A stretch of DNA of 64,000 nt, taken from positions 218,990,296-219,054,295 of the forward strand of contig CM022301.1 of the NCBI GenBank assembly GCA_011799875.1, in the 5' to 3' direction. The first letter of the stretch is position 1; each line of letters starts with the position of its first letter. This DNA comes from Thinopyrum elongatum (lineage: Eukaryota; Streptophyta; Magnoliopsida; Poales; Poaceae). Positions 35,654 to 48,504 of this stretch are shown here, piece after piece. Below the pieces are notes generated by a model. It had not been told where the DNA came from, did no database searches, and worked only from the letters and a program-made list of their open reading frames with translations. The position numbers were made by a program, and so were the translations under genes.

Positions 35654-37633
35654 ATGGCGAACTACCCGCTCAACCCGGTGCCTTTCCTCCCGCCGGGCTT
35701 CGCCGTCGAGCCTGATCCGGCAGATCGTCTCGTGCGCAGCGGCATGGTCGTCGGACCCATTCCGCCGCTCAACCACGACTTCCTCGCCGTCGCAGAAGCC
35801 AGCCACTACATTCCCCTGCATCGCCGCGCGGCCATCCACACCGTGGTACAAGGTCTGCTTCATGAGTCCCAACTTTTTACCACTGAGTCTAGCGATCATC
35901 CTTTCGGCATTGGTATACTCGGATTTTTGGATTCCTTCATGAGGGACACCGCGGTTAATACTCCTCTTGAGCTTGAAGATGAGGATCTCCTTATCACTTT
36001 CGTGCCGCACAATGAAGCCCTCAATCGCCGCACCACCTCATTTGGCCCCGAGGTCTGGCTCATGTTTTTTGGATTTCCATATGATTACCACACAGACTAC
36101 TACATCACCAAAGCCCTGGGTGGCTACGGCTGTCTTGTCAGCTGGTATAACCCAAGGCAAGACAGGAGGTTCATCTTGCTCAAAGCCCGCGTTCTGCGCC
36201 TTCGTATGATTCCGAAGAGTTTCGTAGTCTGGCAATTGGGTGGTGCGAGGGATTGCTGGACCGTCCAGATCACCATCTTGAGGAGCAACGATTGGAATGG
36301 CCTGCTGCCTGAGGTTCCCCCTGCTGGTGAAGAACCACCCCCACCTGACGGCAATCCTCACCCCCAGTTTGGACCTGAACTGACCGCCGAGCAGCTCTAC
36401 CAATAGCAGGTCCATAACTGGTTGGTGCAGAACGGTGCTCCTCCTGCTGACAACGCGAACCAGGGCAATGGGCCTCCCCAGAACAATGTTGGTTGGGGGG
36501 CATGGCCAATTCCTCTGGCTCCTCCATTGCCGCCCCTCCCCCCACACCTTGTCAATTACCAAGCTTGGTTGGCTACTCAAGGTCTGACAGTGCAGCATGG
36601 TATTGTCCCAGAGGATAACATTTCTGATAATGCTATGGAAGCCTGGAATGACACCTTTTCTTCTGATGATGATAGCTCTGTTTTTGCTGGAGATGCTCTG
36701 CTTCTGTTACCTGTCGCTGCACCTGCCATCCAACAGTCTGAAGCACAAGATTTAGTCACAGTATCTGTCAGTCTGCATAACCAGGGCATACAATTTGGCC
36801 TATCTGCACAAAGCTCTGAACTGATCAACCTCCTCCTGTCGGATCCTATACCTAGGCAGCAACTAAACACCTTCATCTTCCATGCCCTACGCCCAGCAAT
36901 CGCCACAATTGGACCTTGGAGCAATGGATACGGTATGCGATCCCGCAACTTGGATGTTTCTGTCTTGGTCTCTTCTGATGACAGTGGCATCACTCTTGCT
37001 CAGTTGCCTCTCCCTCCAGCTTCTTCAGTAGTGCTGGAAGAAATCACTGACAGTCACCAGCAGTTATCACTGCCAATGCAGCAAAATTCTCCTGAGCCTG
37101 CACCAACTGAAACTACATCTCTACTTGCTACTCAGCCACTGGGTAACGCCTGCTTTAGTCCACCTCAGTCGATTGATCGCAACCCCAGGCTTGCCCAGGA
37201 CACGCTTGGTCTCGCCGCAGTTAGCTCCACCATTGAGCCTGCTGGCCCTGTGGTGACTCGTGGCCGTCGTGCTCGTGCTCCTGCTCCCATTTCCACTGCT
37301 GAAGTCCGCCGTAGCAACCGGTCCAATAAATACAATGGCTTCAAGATCAACCAAGTGACTGATGCTCGCCCTACCATCTCTCGGGTGAAGCCACGGCTGG
37401 TGCCCTCGATTGGTTCTTCCTCCTCCGCCCAAGAGACACATTCTGATGATGCACCACCCACACCAGTACATGTCCTTCAGAAGATTGGAATCAATCGATG
37501 TGCTGTCCCTGCTGCTGAACTAACTAAAGAAATCCTCAATGCAGCTCCTGAACCTGCGTCCACGTCGACCGCCCGCACACGTACTCTGCTCGCTGACGAT
37601 CTGGCAGGCGAGGAGGACATTTCCAGGGCCTAG
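35654..37633 (+). pseudogene. LINE ORF1, nucleic-acid-binding type protein, one amber stop
   Basis: Start chosen at MANYPLNPVPFLPPGF (35654). One frame to the TAG at 37631-37633 with a single in-frame TAG at 36404-36406 between QLYQ and QVHNW. Residues 120-230 (VWLMFFGFPYDYHTDYYITK, GCLVSWYNPRQDRRFILLKA, KSFVVWQLGG) look like the RRM-like domain found in ORF1 of monocot LINEs. The C-terminal half is Pro/Ser-rich and ends with a basic patch (RRSNRSNKYNGFK). No CCHC zinc knuckle is visible. Confidence 0.65.
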
Positions 37634-37647
37634 CTCTTCTTTAGCTC

Positions 37648-40600
37648 ATGCCCCTTTTACGTAGTTGGGAGGTGCTCTGCTGGAATATCCAAGGCTTAAA
37701 TTCTGATGATAAGCAGTTAGCCCTTAATAATGCCATCCGAACTAGTGGTTGCTCGGTCGTTTGCCTTCAAGAGACAAAAAAGACCTCTTTTGAGTTATCT
37801 TTCATTAAGTCCTGTTACCCTACACAATTTGATCAATTTGCTTATGTTCCCTCTCAAGGCGCTTCAGGGGGTTTAATTACTATTTGGAAAAGTTCTGTCT
37901 TCACAGGCAATGTGGTGTTTTCATCTGATTTTGCCTTGGTCATTCACTTTTCTAGCACACTCTCATCGCACTCTTGGACGCTAGTTAATGTTTACGGCCC
38001 ATGTTCTGGTGATGCCCGTGTTACGTTCACGAACTGGCTTTATGATTTGGATATTCCTAGCACACAAGACTGGCTCTTAATTGGCGACTTTAATTACATT
38101 CATGCTCCTGATAATCGCAACAAGCCAGGGGGGTGTCCTAATGACATGTGTACATTTAATGACATTATCCGTAAGCAAAGTCTCATTGAATTACCTATAA
38201 AGGGTCGATCCTATACTTGGAGCAATATGCAACAAGTACCCCTCCTCGAGCAGCTCGATTGGTTCTTTACGTCTCTTCACTGGACCAACGTATATCCTAA
38301 CACAATTGTTAAACCCCTTGGTAAGCCCGTCTCTGATCATGTGCCGTGCGTTATTTCCATCCAAACTACCATCCCACACAGCAAGATCTTCCGCTTTGAA
38401 CCTTTCTGGACTCTACACCCTGGTTTCATGGATCTTGTTCAAGAGGTTTGGAACAGACCGGTTAGAGCCCAAAATGCTGCATCCATACTTTGCCGCAAGT
38501 TCAAAGCTCTTTGCCACGCTCTAAAGATCTGGAGCAAAAACATTTCCCGCCTGTCGGTGGCCATTGCCAACTGCAACGAGATGCTAGCCCATCTGGATGA
38601 ACTTGAAAACAGCAGACAGTTGACAATCCCAGAGACAAATTTTCGTAACATCCTCAATAAACACCTACTGTGCCTTCTTAACTACCAAAATCAGTATTGG
38701 AAAAAACGCTGCACCATTCGGTGGATCAAGTTCGGTGATGAAAATATGAAATTCTTCCAGGCAGTTGCTACTGAAAGATATCGCCGTAACAACATTGTCA
38801 GTTTCAGAAAAGATGATGGCACTCTTGTTGATAATCATTCGGGCAAAGAGGCACTTCTGTTTCAAACTTACATTGACCGTTTGGGCACCTCGAGACCGAC
38901 AGAAATGAAATTCAACCTTTCAAACATTGTTCAGCTGATGATCTGGACCAGTTAACTGAACCATTTACACACGATGAGATTGATGCGGTAATCAAAGAAA
39001 TGCCGGCTGATCGAGCGCTCGGCCCTGATGGTTTTAGTGGAGCTTTTCTCAAAGCGTGCTGGCCTATCATCAAACAAGACTTTTAAAATCTTTGTGACAA
39101 ATTTCATCAAGGTGAATTGGACCTCACAAGTATAAATGATGGCCTGATAACCTAATCCCAAAAACCAACTCATCGGAGAATGTGAATGACTACAGACCGA
39201 TCACGCTGCTCAATTGCTGCCTTAAGCTAATCACGAAGCTGCTCGCCAACCGCCTTCAATGTGTCATTTTAAAAATCATTCACACGAACCAGTATGGTTT
39301 CATCAAAGGGCGAACGATACAGGATTGCTTGGCATGGACCTTCCAATATATTCATCAATGTCACGCCTCTAAGAGGGAGATTATTTTGCTCAAACTTGAT
39401 TTCGCCAAAGCCTTCGATACAATTGAGCACGCACCCATGTTAGACATTATGAAGCAGATGGGTTTCAATGACAAGTGGCTATCTTGGATAAAATGCATTT
39501 TCTCCACGGGGCGCTCGTCGGTGCTATTAAATGGTGTCCCCGGCCGTCAGTTCCACTGCCGCACCGGGGTGCGACAGGGTGACCCGCTGTCCCCCCTGAT
39601 CTTTGTGATCGCAGCCGACCTCCTCCAAGCCGCCATCAACGATGCATTTAGACAAGGCAAGATCCATCTACCTTTCCCTTTCGCTGGGCACATGGACTAC
39701 CCGGTGATACAATATGCGGACGATACAATCCTGGCCATGCCTGCATGCCCTCGTCAAGCAGCTATCGTAAAAGAGATCCTCACGGACTACGCGTCCTCCA
39801 TCGGCCTCCGGATCAACTTCCATAAATCCACGCTCATCCCGATCAATCTCTCCCAGGAATCAGCCCTTGCCCTCGCACGTTTATTTGGTTGCTCGGTTGG
39901 GTCTATGCCTTTCACCTACCTTGGACTACCTCTTGGAACGACCAAGCCCACTGTCCTGGACCTTATGCCACTTGTTTGCAGTGCCGAGCGCCGTCTTACC
40001 TCAACGATCGCCATGATGTCCTACGGGGGTAAACTCTCTTGGCTCAATGCAACTGTCACATCCCTCCTCATCTATGCCATGTGCACGCTCAAGTTTCCCC
40101 CCAAACTAGTTGAGATGCTTGATAAAATCCGAAGAAGATGCCTTTGGACTAAAAAAACTGAACAGGGGGACAAATGCAATTCGCTTGCGGCCTGGGATAT
40201 GGTTTGCAAGCCCAAGAAGCATGGAGGACTTGGGGTTATCAACATCAAGTTGCATAATGATGCACTGCTTATGAAATTCCTGCACAAGTTCTACAACAAG
40301 CTCGATGTCCCCTGGGTTCATCTTATTTGGGACACATATTATACGAACAAAATACCTCACGCGACGAACCCGGTTGGATCCTTTTGGTGGCGCGACATTC
40401 TGAAACTTACACCCACCTTCCGGCGCATCACGCAAGTCCGGGTAGTCTCAGGTACAACTGCTCTTATTTGGAAAGATCTTTGGGCAAGTGACGTTCTGGA
40501 ATCCTCCCATCCCCATGCTTTCTCCTATGCCATGCACGAAGACGAGTTCGTCAAAAATTTCTTGGAGAGCACGGCATTGTCGGAGACCTTTCACCTGCCC

Positions 40601-41248
40601 CTCTCCCCGCAAGCCTTAGATGAGGTGCATGACATCCAACTGGTCTCCTCGCGCATGCACCCGACCACGTCCACGAGTGACATCTGGCAGTACACCTGGG
40701 GCAAAATGGATTACCGGCCAGCTGATTACTACAAGTTCTATTTTAGAGACGCAAACGCCCACCCAACATTCACTATGCTCTGGCGCTCTCACTGCATCAT
40801 GCGGATCAATGTTTTTGGTTGGCTTCTCATGAATGATAGATTGAACACATGTAACATGCTGAAGCAAAGACACTTTGACATTGGAGATGACCACAGTTGT
40901 TTGCTATGTGGTACTCCGGTCGAGGAGACAGTTGATCACATGATTTTTACATGCCCTTTTAGCCGATCTTGCTGGCAAAAACTTGGCATTGACTGGCCCT
41001 CGTTCACCTGCCGCCTCCAACTGCTTCAACATGGTAAAGAAACTTGGGGGCGCCCGCTCTTCTTTGACATATTCCTGGTGGCTGCTTGGAGTCTGTGGAA
41101 GGAAAGAAACAACAAGTATTTCAGAAGAATTGCTCCAAGCATTGAGGGCTGGATGAGAAGATTTAAGGAGGATTTTAGTCTCCTCCAACATAGGACTAAG
41201 GGTGCTCACCCTGCCATTATTTTTTCTTTTATTTCTGATCTTCACTAA
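37648..41248 (+). pseudogene. LINE ORF2: AP endonuclease, reverse transcriptase, C-terminal zinc-binding region
   Basis: Starts 14 nt after ORF1. The endonuclease (37648-38400) shows CWNIQGLNS, CLQETKK, VNVYGPC, LLIGDFNYI and SDHVPC, all standard APE motifs. The RT (38970-40000) shows [66 protein letters not shown] and YADDTILAM, the catalytic YADD. The C-terminal part (40680-41020) has [17 protein letters not shown] and [21 protein letters not shown], the zf-RVT motif. Breaks: a frameshift near 38933, a TAA near 39084 and a one-base loss near 39153. Confidence 0.9.
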
Positions 41249-41354
41249 AGTAGCTTCTTCTTTTCCCCACCTAGTCCAAACTTGCTCTGGGTTGGGAGGA
41301 GTTTGTATGTAAAAATGTAACAGTGTAACATCCCTTACATATATATATGAAAAC

Positions 41355-41377
41355 ACAGTAGGAGCCTCTCCTACTGT
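41355..41377 (+). other. Perfect hairpin at the LINE 3' end
   Basis: acagtaggag / cct / ctcctactgt: a 10-bp perfect stem with a 3-nt loop, ending 8 bases before the poly(A) run. Some L1-type and other LINEs use a 3' stem-loop for recognition by their reverse transcriptase. Confidence 0.7.
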
Positions 41378-41677
41378 CATTCCCTAAAAAAAAGATAACT
41401 CTGGCAGAAAATAGCTCAAAACGAAAACAGGGGATATTGTCGTGATACGGTAGTCAAAACCTTCAGGAGATTATATAATGAATTTTTACCGACCAAAAGG
41501 AGTGTACTACAAGAAAACGGAGTCCGAGGGGCACACAAGGCGCGCCCCCAAGGCTTGTCGCCTCCTCATGCACTTTTTGGACTACTTTTTATTTTCCTAA
41601 ATTTTTAAATATTCCAAAACGGAGTAAAATTGCTGTTGGAAAAGTTTTGGAGTCGGTTTACTTACCATATCGCATAC

Positions 41678-43688
41678 CTATTCCTTTTCGGAGTCTGAAA
41701 CGTTCTGGTAGATATCTCTTATGTACTCCTCCGGTGTTATGGTATTAATGATATTGGTTCCAACATTTATGGGAGTACCTGAGATATAATGTTTGATTCT
41801 TTGCCCGTTAACCACCTTCGGGTTATTGCCTTCGGTGTTGTTGATTTTGATGGCACCGGAACGATAAACTTCCACGATAATGTAAGGCCCTTCCCATTTA
41901 GAGAGAAGCTTTCCTACAAAAAATCTTAAATGAGAATTCTATAGCAAGACATGGTCACCTACATTAAATTCACGCTTTTGTATCCTTTTATCATGCCATC
42001 TTTTAAGTTTCTCTTTAAACAACTTGGCATTTTCATAGGCTTGGGTTCTTCATTCATTAAGTGAGCTAATGTCAAACAACCTTTTCTCACTGGCAAGTTT
42101 GAAATCATAGTTGAGTTCTTTAACTGCCCAATAAGCTTTATGTTCTAGTTCGAGAGGTAAGTGACATGCTTTTCCATAAACCATTTTATAAGGAGACATA
42201 CCCATAGGGTTTTTATAAGCAGTTCTCTAAGCCCATAGTGCATCATCAAGTTTCTTAGACCAATTCTTTCTGGATCTATTAACAGTCTTTTGCAAGATCA
42301 ACTTTATTTCTCGGTTACTTAATTCTACTTGACCACTAGACTGAGGGTGATATGGAGATGCAATTCTATGGTTGACGTCATATTTAGCAAGCAATTTGCG
42401 GAAATCACCATGAGTAAAGTGTGAACCACCATCAGTCATTAAATATCTAGAAACTCCAAACCTCGGGAAAATAACTTCTTTAAGCATTTTAATGGAGGTG
42501 TTATGATCAGCACTACTGGTTGGAATAGCTTCTACCCACTTAGTAACATAATCAATAACAACCAAAATATGTGTGTACCCATTAGAGGAAGGAAAAGGTC
42601 CCATATGATCAAATCCCCAAACATCAAATGGTTCAATAACAAGTGAATAATTCATAGGCATTTCCTGACGTCTACTAATATTACCAATTCTTTGACATTC
42701 ATCACAAGACAAGACAAACTTACAAGCATCCTTAAAAAGAGTAGGCCAATAAAAACCAGATTGTAGTACCTTGTGTGCAGTTCTATCACCAGCATGGTGT
42801 CCTCCGTAGGCCTCGGAGTGACACTTGCGTAGGACATGTTCCTGTTCATGCTCAGGTACACAACGTCTAATAACACCATCTACTCCTTCTTTATAAAGGT
42901 GTGGGTCATCCCAGAAGTAATGTCTTAAATCATAGAAAAACTTTTTCTTTTGTTGGTATGTGAAACTAGGTGGTATAAATTTAGCAACAATATAATTGGC
43001 ATAATTAGCATACCAAGGAGTACTACAAGAAGCATTTATGACAACTAATTGTTCATCAGGGAAGCTATCATCTATAGGTAGTGGATCATCAAGAATATTT
43101 TCTAACCTAGACAAGTTGTCTGCTACAGGGTTCTCAGCTCCCTTTCTATCAATAATATGTAAATCGAATTCTTGCAACAAGAGAACCCATCTAATATGTC
43201 TAGGTTTAGAATCTTTATTTTCCATAAGATATTTAATAGCAGCATGATCGTTGTGAACAGTTACTTTGGAGTCAACAATATAAGATCTGAACTTATCACA
43301 AGCAAATACAACTGCTAAAAATTCTTTTTCAGTAGTAGCATAATTTCTTTGAGCACTGTCTAGAGTTTTACTAGCATAATGGATAACATTTAATTTCTTA
43401 TCAACTCTTTGTCCTAGAACAGCACCAACAGCATAATCACTAGCATCACACATAATTTCAAAGGGTAGGTTCCAATCAGGTGGTTGAACAATAGGTGCAG
43501 AAATTAAGGATTTTTTTAAGTATTTCAAATGCTTCTACACAATCATCATCAAAAACAAATGGAACATCCTTTTGCAAGAGATTAGTAAGAGGCCTAGAAA
43601 TTTTAGAGAAGTCTTTAATAAACCTCCTATAGAAACCAACATGACCAAGGAAACTTCTTATACCTTTGATATCTTTAGGACACGACAT
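41678..43688 (-). pseudogene. pol: Element D pol: RNase H and integrase
   Basis: RNase [50 protein letters not shown]. Integrase zinc finger [20 protein letters not shown] ... CDECQR. Core: [10 protein letters not shown] (first Asp), [11 protein letters not shown] (second Asp), [16 protein letters not shown] (Glu). C-terminal part (42226-41678) ends near NVSDSEKE. Breaks: a frameshift near 43515 within the RT-RNase H linker, and stops after ALWA (42227) and after DHVLL (about 41940). Confidence 0.85.
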
Positions 43689-43721
43689 CTTTTCAATAGC
43701 ATCAACTTTAGCTTTATCAAC

Positions 43722-45257
43722 TTAAATAACTCTTTCAGAAATTTTATGCCCCAAGACAATACCTTCATTAACCATAAAGTGGCACTTCTCCCAATTCAAG
43801 ACAAGATTAGTTTCTTCACATCTCTGCAAAACTCGATCAAGGTTGCTTAAGCAATCATCAAAAGAAGTTCCGTAAACGGAAAAATCATCCATGAAAACCT
43901 CAACAATCTTTTCACAAAATTTAGAGAATATAGCAGTCATACATCTTTGAAAAGTAGCAGGTGCATTACATAAACCAAAAATCATACGTCTATAAGCAAA
44001 GGTACTGAAAGGGCAAGTAAAAGTAGTTTTTTCTTGATCCTCTTGTGACACAGGTATTTGGGGAAAACCAGAATAACCATCTAGAAAGTAGAAGTGTGTA
44101 TGCTTTGATAGTCTTTCTGGCATTTGATCAATAAAAGGTAGAGGATAATGATCTTTCCTAGTATCTTTGTTCAGCTTTCTAAAATCAATAACAATTCGAT
44201 AACCTATGACAATTCTTTGTGGAATCAATTCATTTTTATCATTAGGAACAATGGTAATACCTCCCTTCTTAGGGACACAATGAATAGGACTTACCCATCT
44301 ACTATCAGCAATAGGATAAATTATACCTGCTTCCATAAGCTTTAGTATTTCATTTCTTACCACTTCCTTCATCTTAGGATTCAATCGTTGCTGATGATCA
44401 ACAACAGGTTTAGCATCAGGTTCCATATTAATTTTGTGCTGACATAGAGTGGGACTAATGCCCTTAAGATCATCCAGAGTATATCCAATAGATGCACGGT
44501 GCTTCTTCAGAGTTTTCAATAATTTCTTTTCTTCATGCTCTGAAAGGTTAGCACTAATAATAACAGGATATATCTTTTTCCCATCGAGATAAGCATATTT
44601 CAAAGTATCAGGTAATTGTTTAAGATCAAATATAGGATCACTCTTGGGTGGTAGAGGATCTCCAAGAGTCTCAATAGGCAAATTGTGTTTCAAAACATGC
44701 ATTTGTTTAAAGAAAATCTCATCCAATTCCTTTCTTTCATTCATGAACGTATCATTTTCATGCTCTAGAATTTTTTTTTCTAAAGGATCAGTAGGAGGTA
44801 CGGCAATAGAAGAAAGACCAATAATTTCATCTTTACTAGGCAATTCTTTATCATGGGGTTGTCTATGAAATTTGGAGAAATTAAACTCATGAGACACATC
44901 CCCAAAACTCACACTAACAGTTTCTTTCTCACAATCTATTTTAGCATTAACAGTGTTCAAGAAAGGTCTGCCAAATATAATGGGACAAAAATCATCTTGT
45001 GGGGAACCAAGAACTAGAAAATCAGTAGGGTATTTTATTTTCCCACACAAGACTTCAACATCTCTAACAATCTCAATTGGTGATATAGTATCTCTATTGG
45101 CAAGCTTAATAGTGACATCAATATCTTCTAATTCAGTAGGTGCAATATCATTCATAATTTCTTGATATAGAGTAAAAGGAATTGCACTCACACTAGCACC
45201 CAAATCACATAAGCCATGGTAACAATGATCTCCTATTTTAACAGAAACAATAGGCAT
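43722..45257 (-). pseudogene. pol: Element D pol: protease and reverse transcriptase
   Basis: Protease: HGLCDLGASVSAIPFTLYQE with the Athila-type DLGA active site and CPIIFGRPFL. RT: WVSPIHCVPKKGGITIV, YRIVIDFRKLNKDTRKDHYP, FLDGYSGFPQIPV, FAYRRMIFGLCNAPATFQRC and VEVFMDDFSVYG, whose MDD is the catalytic pair. The frame is open for 511 codons and ends at TAA 43722-43724 in the connection domain. A further piece upstream (45439-45257) is out of frame. Confidence 0.9.
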
Positions 45258-45639
45258 GCCAACAACAGGTCTATGTTATCTTTATTATCGGGTCTAGCAA
45301 TTCTAGCAGCTTCATCACAGAAATAAATAACTTGCCCATCAATATTATCGACCAAGAGATCTTTAACCATAGCAATACTAGGTTCAACTTTAATTTGTTC
45401 ACGGGGTGTAGGTGTTCTAGCATAACTCTTACGAACCACAGCTGAAGCTTTAGCATGTTCCTTTATCCTAATCGGGAAAGGTGGTTTCTCAATATAAGCA
45501 GTAGGAATAACAGGATCAACATTATAAGTAATAGTTTCCTCTTCATCTTTAACGGGTTCTACTATTTTTACTTCAATGGGAGGATGATATTTAAACCACT
45601 TATCCTTAGGGAGATCAACATGAGTAGCAAATGATTCAC

Positions 45640-46440
45640 AGAAAGAAGTTATATCTCAGAGTCAAGTCCGTATTTAGAGCTAAATTCATGAAAAGCATTG
45701 GTATCCATACAAGATTTAACACAATCAAACTTAAGGTTTATAACTGACTCCTTACCTTACCTTCGTCGAGTTCCCAGTCTTCAGAGTTGCGTTTAATTCT
45801 TTCCAAGAGATCCCATTTGAATTCAATAGTGTTCTTCATAAAAGAACCAGTACAAGAAGTATCGAGCATGGATTGATCATTACGAGAAAGTCGAGCATAA
45901 AAGTTCTGAATAATAATTTCTCTTGAGAGCTCATGATTGGGGCATGAATATAACATTGACTTAAGCCTCCCTCAAGCTTGAGCGATACTTTCTCCTTCAT
46001 GAGGCCAAAAATTATATATATATATAATATCGATCACGATGAAACAGATGCATAGGACAAAACTTCTGATGAAATTCCAATTTCAATCGGTTGTAATTCC
46101 AAGTCCAAATATCATCGCATAGCCTATACCATGTCGATGCCTTCTCCTTCAAAGATAAAGGGAAGACCTTCTTCTTGACTTCATCCTCGGGCAAACCTGC
46201 AAGCTTATATAATCCACAAACTTCATCCACATAGATTAGATGCATATCAGGATGTAATGTTCCATCTCCTGCATAACGATTAGCTAGCAGTTTATCTATC
46301 ATACCCGAAGGAATTTCATAATAAATATTTTCAGTAGGTTCAGTAGGTTGAGGGGAAACTCTTTGTTCTTCTGGTCAGGGTGAAGATACCCCGAACAAAC
46401 CCCTCAAAGGATGATGTTCCATAGTAACTAGTGACAGTAA
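45640..46440 (-). pseudogene. gag: Element D gag, broken
   Basis: The pieces 46302-46012 (GLYKLAGLPEDEVKKKVFPL, LKEKASTWYRLCDDIWTWN) and 45956-45738 (ELSREIIIQNFYARLSRNDQ, SMLDTSCTGSFM) are in the order of the Retrotrans_gag domain. A TATATATAT run near 46018 and several frameshifts interrupt it. Confidence 0.7.
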
Positions 46441-46499
46441 ATTTCAGCACGTAATATAAATGTTTCCTTACCAAATTCCACTTACCAAAGGCGCTTCAC

Positions 46500-46517
46500 T
46501 CCCCGGCAATGGCGCCA
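46500..46517 (-). other. Primer binding site of element D (tRNA-Asp type)
   Basis: The plus strand tccccggcaatggcgcca matches the 3' end of tRNA-Asp with one mismatch. It is about 130 bp from the LTR end, unlike the 11-bp spacing in A and B. Confidence 0.75.
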
Positions 46518-46647
46518 GAAAAGAGTCTTGAGGACCCAAAAGTATAGGGGATCTATCGTAGTCCTTTTGATAAGTAAGAGTGTCGAACCCAACGAGGAGC
46601 AGAAGGAAATGACAAGCGGTTTTCAGCAAGGTATTATCTGCAAGCAC

Positions 46648-48051
46648 TGAAATTATCGGTCATAGATAGTTTTGTGATAAGATAATTCGTAACGGGTAAC
46701 AAGTAACAAGTGTAACTAAGGTGCAGCAAGATGGCCCAATACTTTTTGTAGCAAAGGACAAGCCTGGACAAACTCTTATATAAAGCAAAGCGCTCCCGAG
46801 GACACATGGGAATTGATGTCAAGTTAGTTTTCATCATGCTCATATGATTCGCGTTCGTTACTTTGATAATTTGATATGTGGGTGGACCAGAAATTGGGTG
46901 CTGTCCTTACTTGGACAAGCCTCCCACTTATGATTAACCCCTCTCGCAAGCATCCGCAACTACGAAAGAAGAATTAAGACAAATATAACCATAGCATGAA
47001 ACATGTGGATCCAAATCAGCCCCTTACGAAGCAACACATAAACTAGGGTTTAAGCTTCTGTCACTCTAGCAACCCATCATCTACTTATTACTTCCCAATG
47101 CCTTCCCCTAGGCCCAAATCATGGTAAAGTTTCATGTAGTCGATGTTCACATAACACCACTAGAGGAAAGACAACATACATCTCATCAAAATATCGAATG
47201 AATACCAAATTCACATGATTACTTATAACAAGACTTCTCCCATGTCCTCAGGAACAAACGTAACTACTCACAAAGCATATTTATGTTCATAATCAGAGGG
47301 GTAATAAATATCATTAAGGATCTGAACATACGATCTTCCACCGAATAAACCAACTAGCATCAACTACAAGGAGTAATCAACACTACTAGCAACCCACAGG
47401 TACCAATTTGTGGTTTTGAGACAAATATCGGATACAAGAGATGAACTAGGATTTGAGAGGAGATGGTGATGGTGAATATGTTGATGGAGATTAACCGCCT
47501 CTTGATGAGAGGATCGTTGGTGATGACGATGGCTTCAATTTCCCCCTCCCGGAGGGAAGTGTTCCCGGCAGAACGGCTCCGCCGGAGCCCTAGATTGCTT
47601 CTGCCCAGGTTCCGCCTCGAGATGGCGGCGCTTCGTCCCGAAAGCTTCCTTATGATTTTTTTCTAGGTCAAAACCCTCCATATAGCAGAAGATGGTCACC
47701 GGAGACCTGCCAGGGGGCCCATAAGCCCTAGGGGCATGTCTAGGGGGGTAGGGCGCGCCCCCAGGCATGTGGCCACCTGGTGGGTCTCCTCTGGTATTTT
47801 CTTTGCCCAATATTTTTTATATATTCCAAAATAATTCTCCGTAAATTTTCAGGGCTTTTGGAGTTGTGCAGAATAGGTCTCTCAGATTTGCTCCCTTTCG
47901 GTCCAGAATTCCAGCTGCCGGCATTCTCCCTCTTTGTGTAAACCTTGTAGAATAAGAGAGAAAAGGCATAAGTATTGTACCATAATGTGTAATAACAGCC
48001 CATAATGCAATAAATATCAATATAAAAGCATGATGCAAAATGTACATATCA
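46648..48051 (-). mobile_element. 5' LTR of element D
   Basis: 1404 bp, collinear with 31989-33391. The minus strand opens TGATATGTACATTTTGCATC at 48051 and ends in CA at 46648. The two LTRs differ by scattered substitutions, so the insertion is not recent. Confidence 0.92.
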
Positions 48052-48504
48052 ACATCCCAAACAGTGAATCCCAGACAAACATTTCCGTTCGTATCTACAT
48101 CACACAGTTTTCTGTATAGCCTCGTGTGTGATAGGTGTAACAATCACACACGCTCTACCTCCATTAACCGTTTGCTTTAGTCAAGTATATCACACACGAT
48201 TCGATGAAGAAAATTGTATGTCATTGGGCTACCCATCACACATGCTTTTACTGCTAGAACCGTTTGTAAACTTCCATGACCCATTTAGCAGGTTTATTAG
48301 TTTACTATTAATAATTCCAATATTAAGGAAATTCACATTTCATATCGAACAGCTGTTTGCCAATTTCATATCAGGCACATAAATATATTTTAACATCACA
48401 GTACGATAACTACGTGAAAACAGCACAGTACAGCATATAGCTAGTTCACCTTCATAAGCACAATATTAGAACAATATAATCATTTCCCTAATCGACTCAT
48501 GCAT
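48052..48504. mobile_element. Copy R subterminal region, continued
   Basis: The last array unit (48052-48100), then 'cgtgtgtgat'-type subterminal repeats to about 48290, then AT-rich DNA whose complement resembles 5640-5780 of copy L (shared 'atatgaaatgt', 'attattaata', 'cctgctaa.tgggt'). Confidence 0.65.

Larger units (their letters stand above)
35520..41393 (+). mobile_element. LINE (L1-type), near full length, inserted in element D
   Basis: Two ORFs on the plus strand, ORF1 then ORF2 with endonuclease and reverse transcriptase, ending with a short poly(A) run at 41386-41393. The 5' boundary is placed just after 'gatgcctag', where the minus-strand element D sequence stops. I could not find a convincing target-site duplication, so the ends may be off by some bases. 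Frameshifts in ORF2 and a stop in ORF1 show it is inactive. Confidence 0.85.
31989..48051 (-). mobile_element. Element D, complete Athila-like gypsy retrotransposon with nested LINE
   Basis: LTRs at 31989-33391 and 46648-48051 and perfect target duplication ACATC (31984-31988 and 48052-48056). Order on the minus strand: 5' LTR, primer site, gag, protease-RT-RNase H-integrase, a small downstream ORF, non-coding 3' region, polypurine tract, 3' LTR. A LINE of about 5.9 kb is inserted at 35520-41393. Non-coding internal stretches (33392-35093 and 41394-41677) hold nothing else recognised. Confidence 0.92.
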
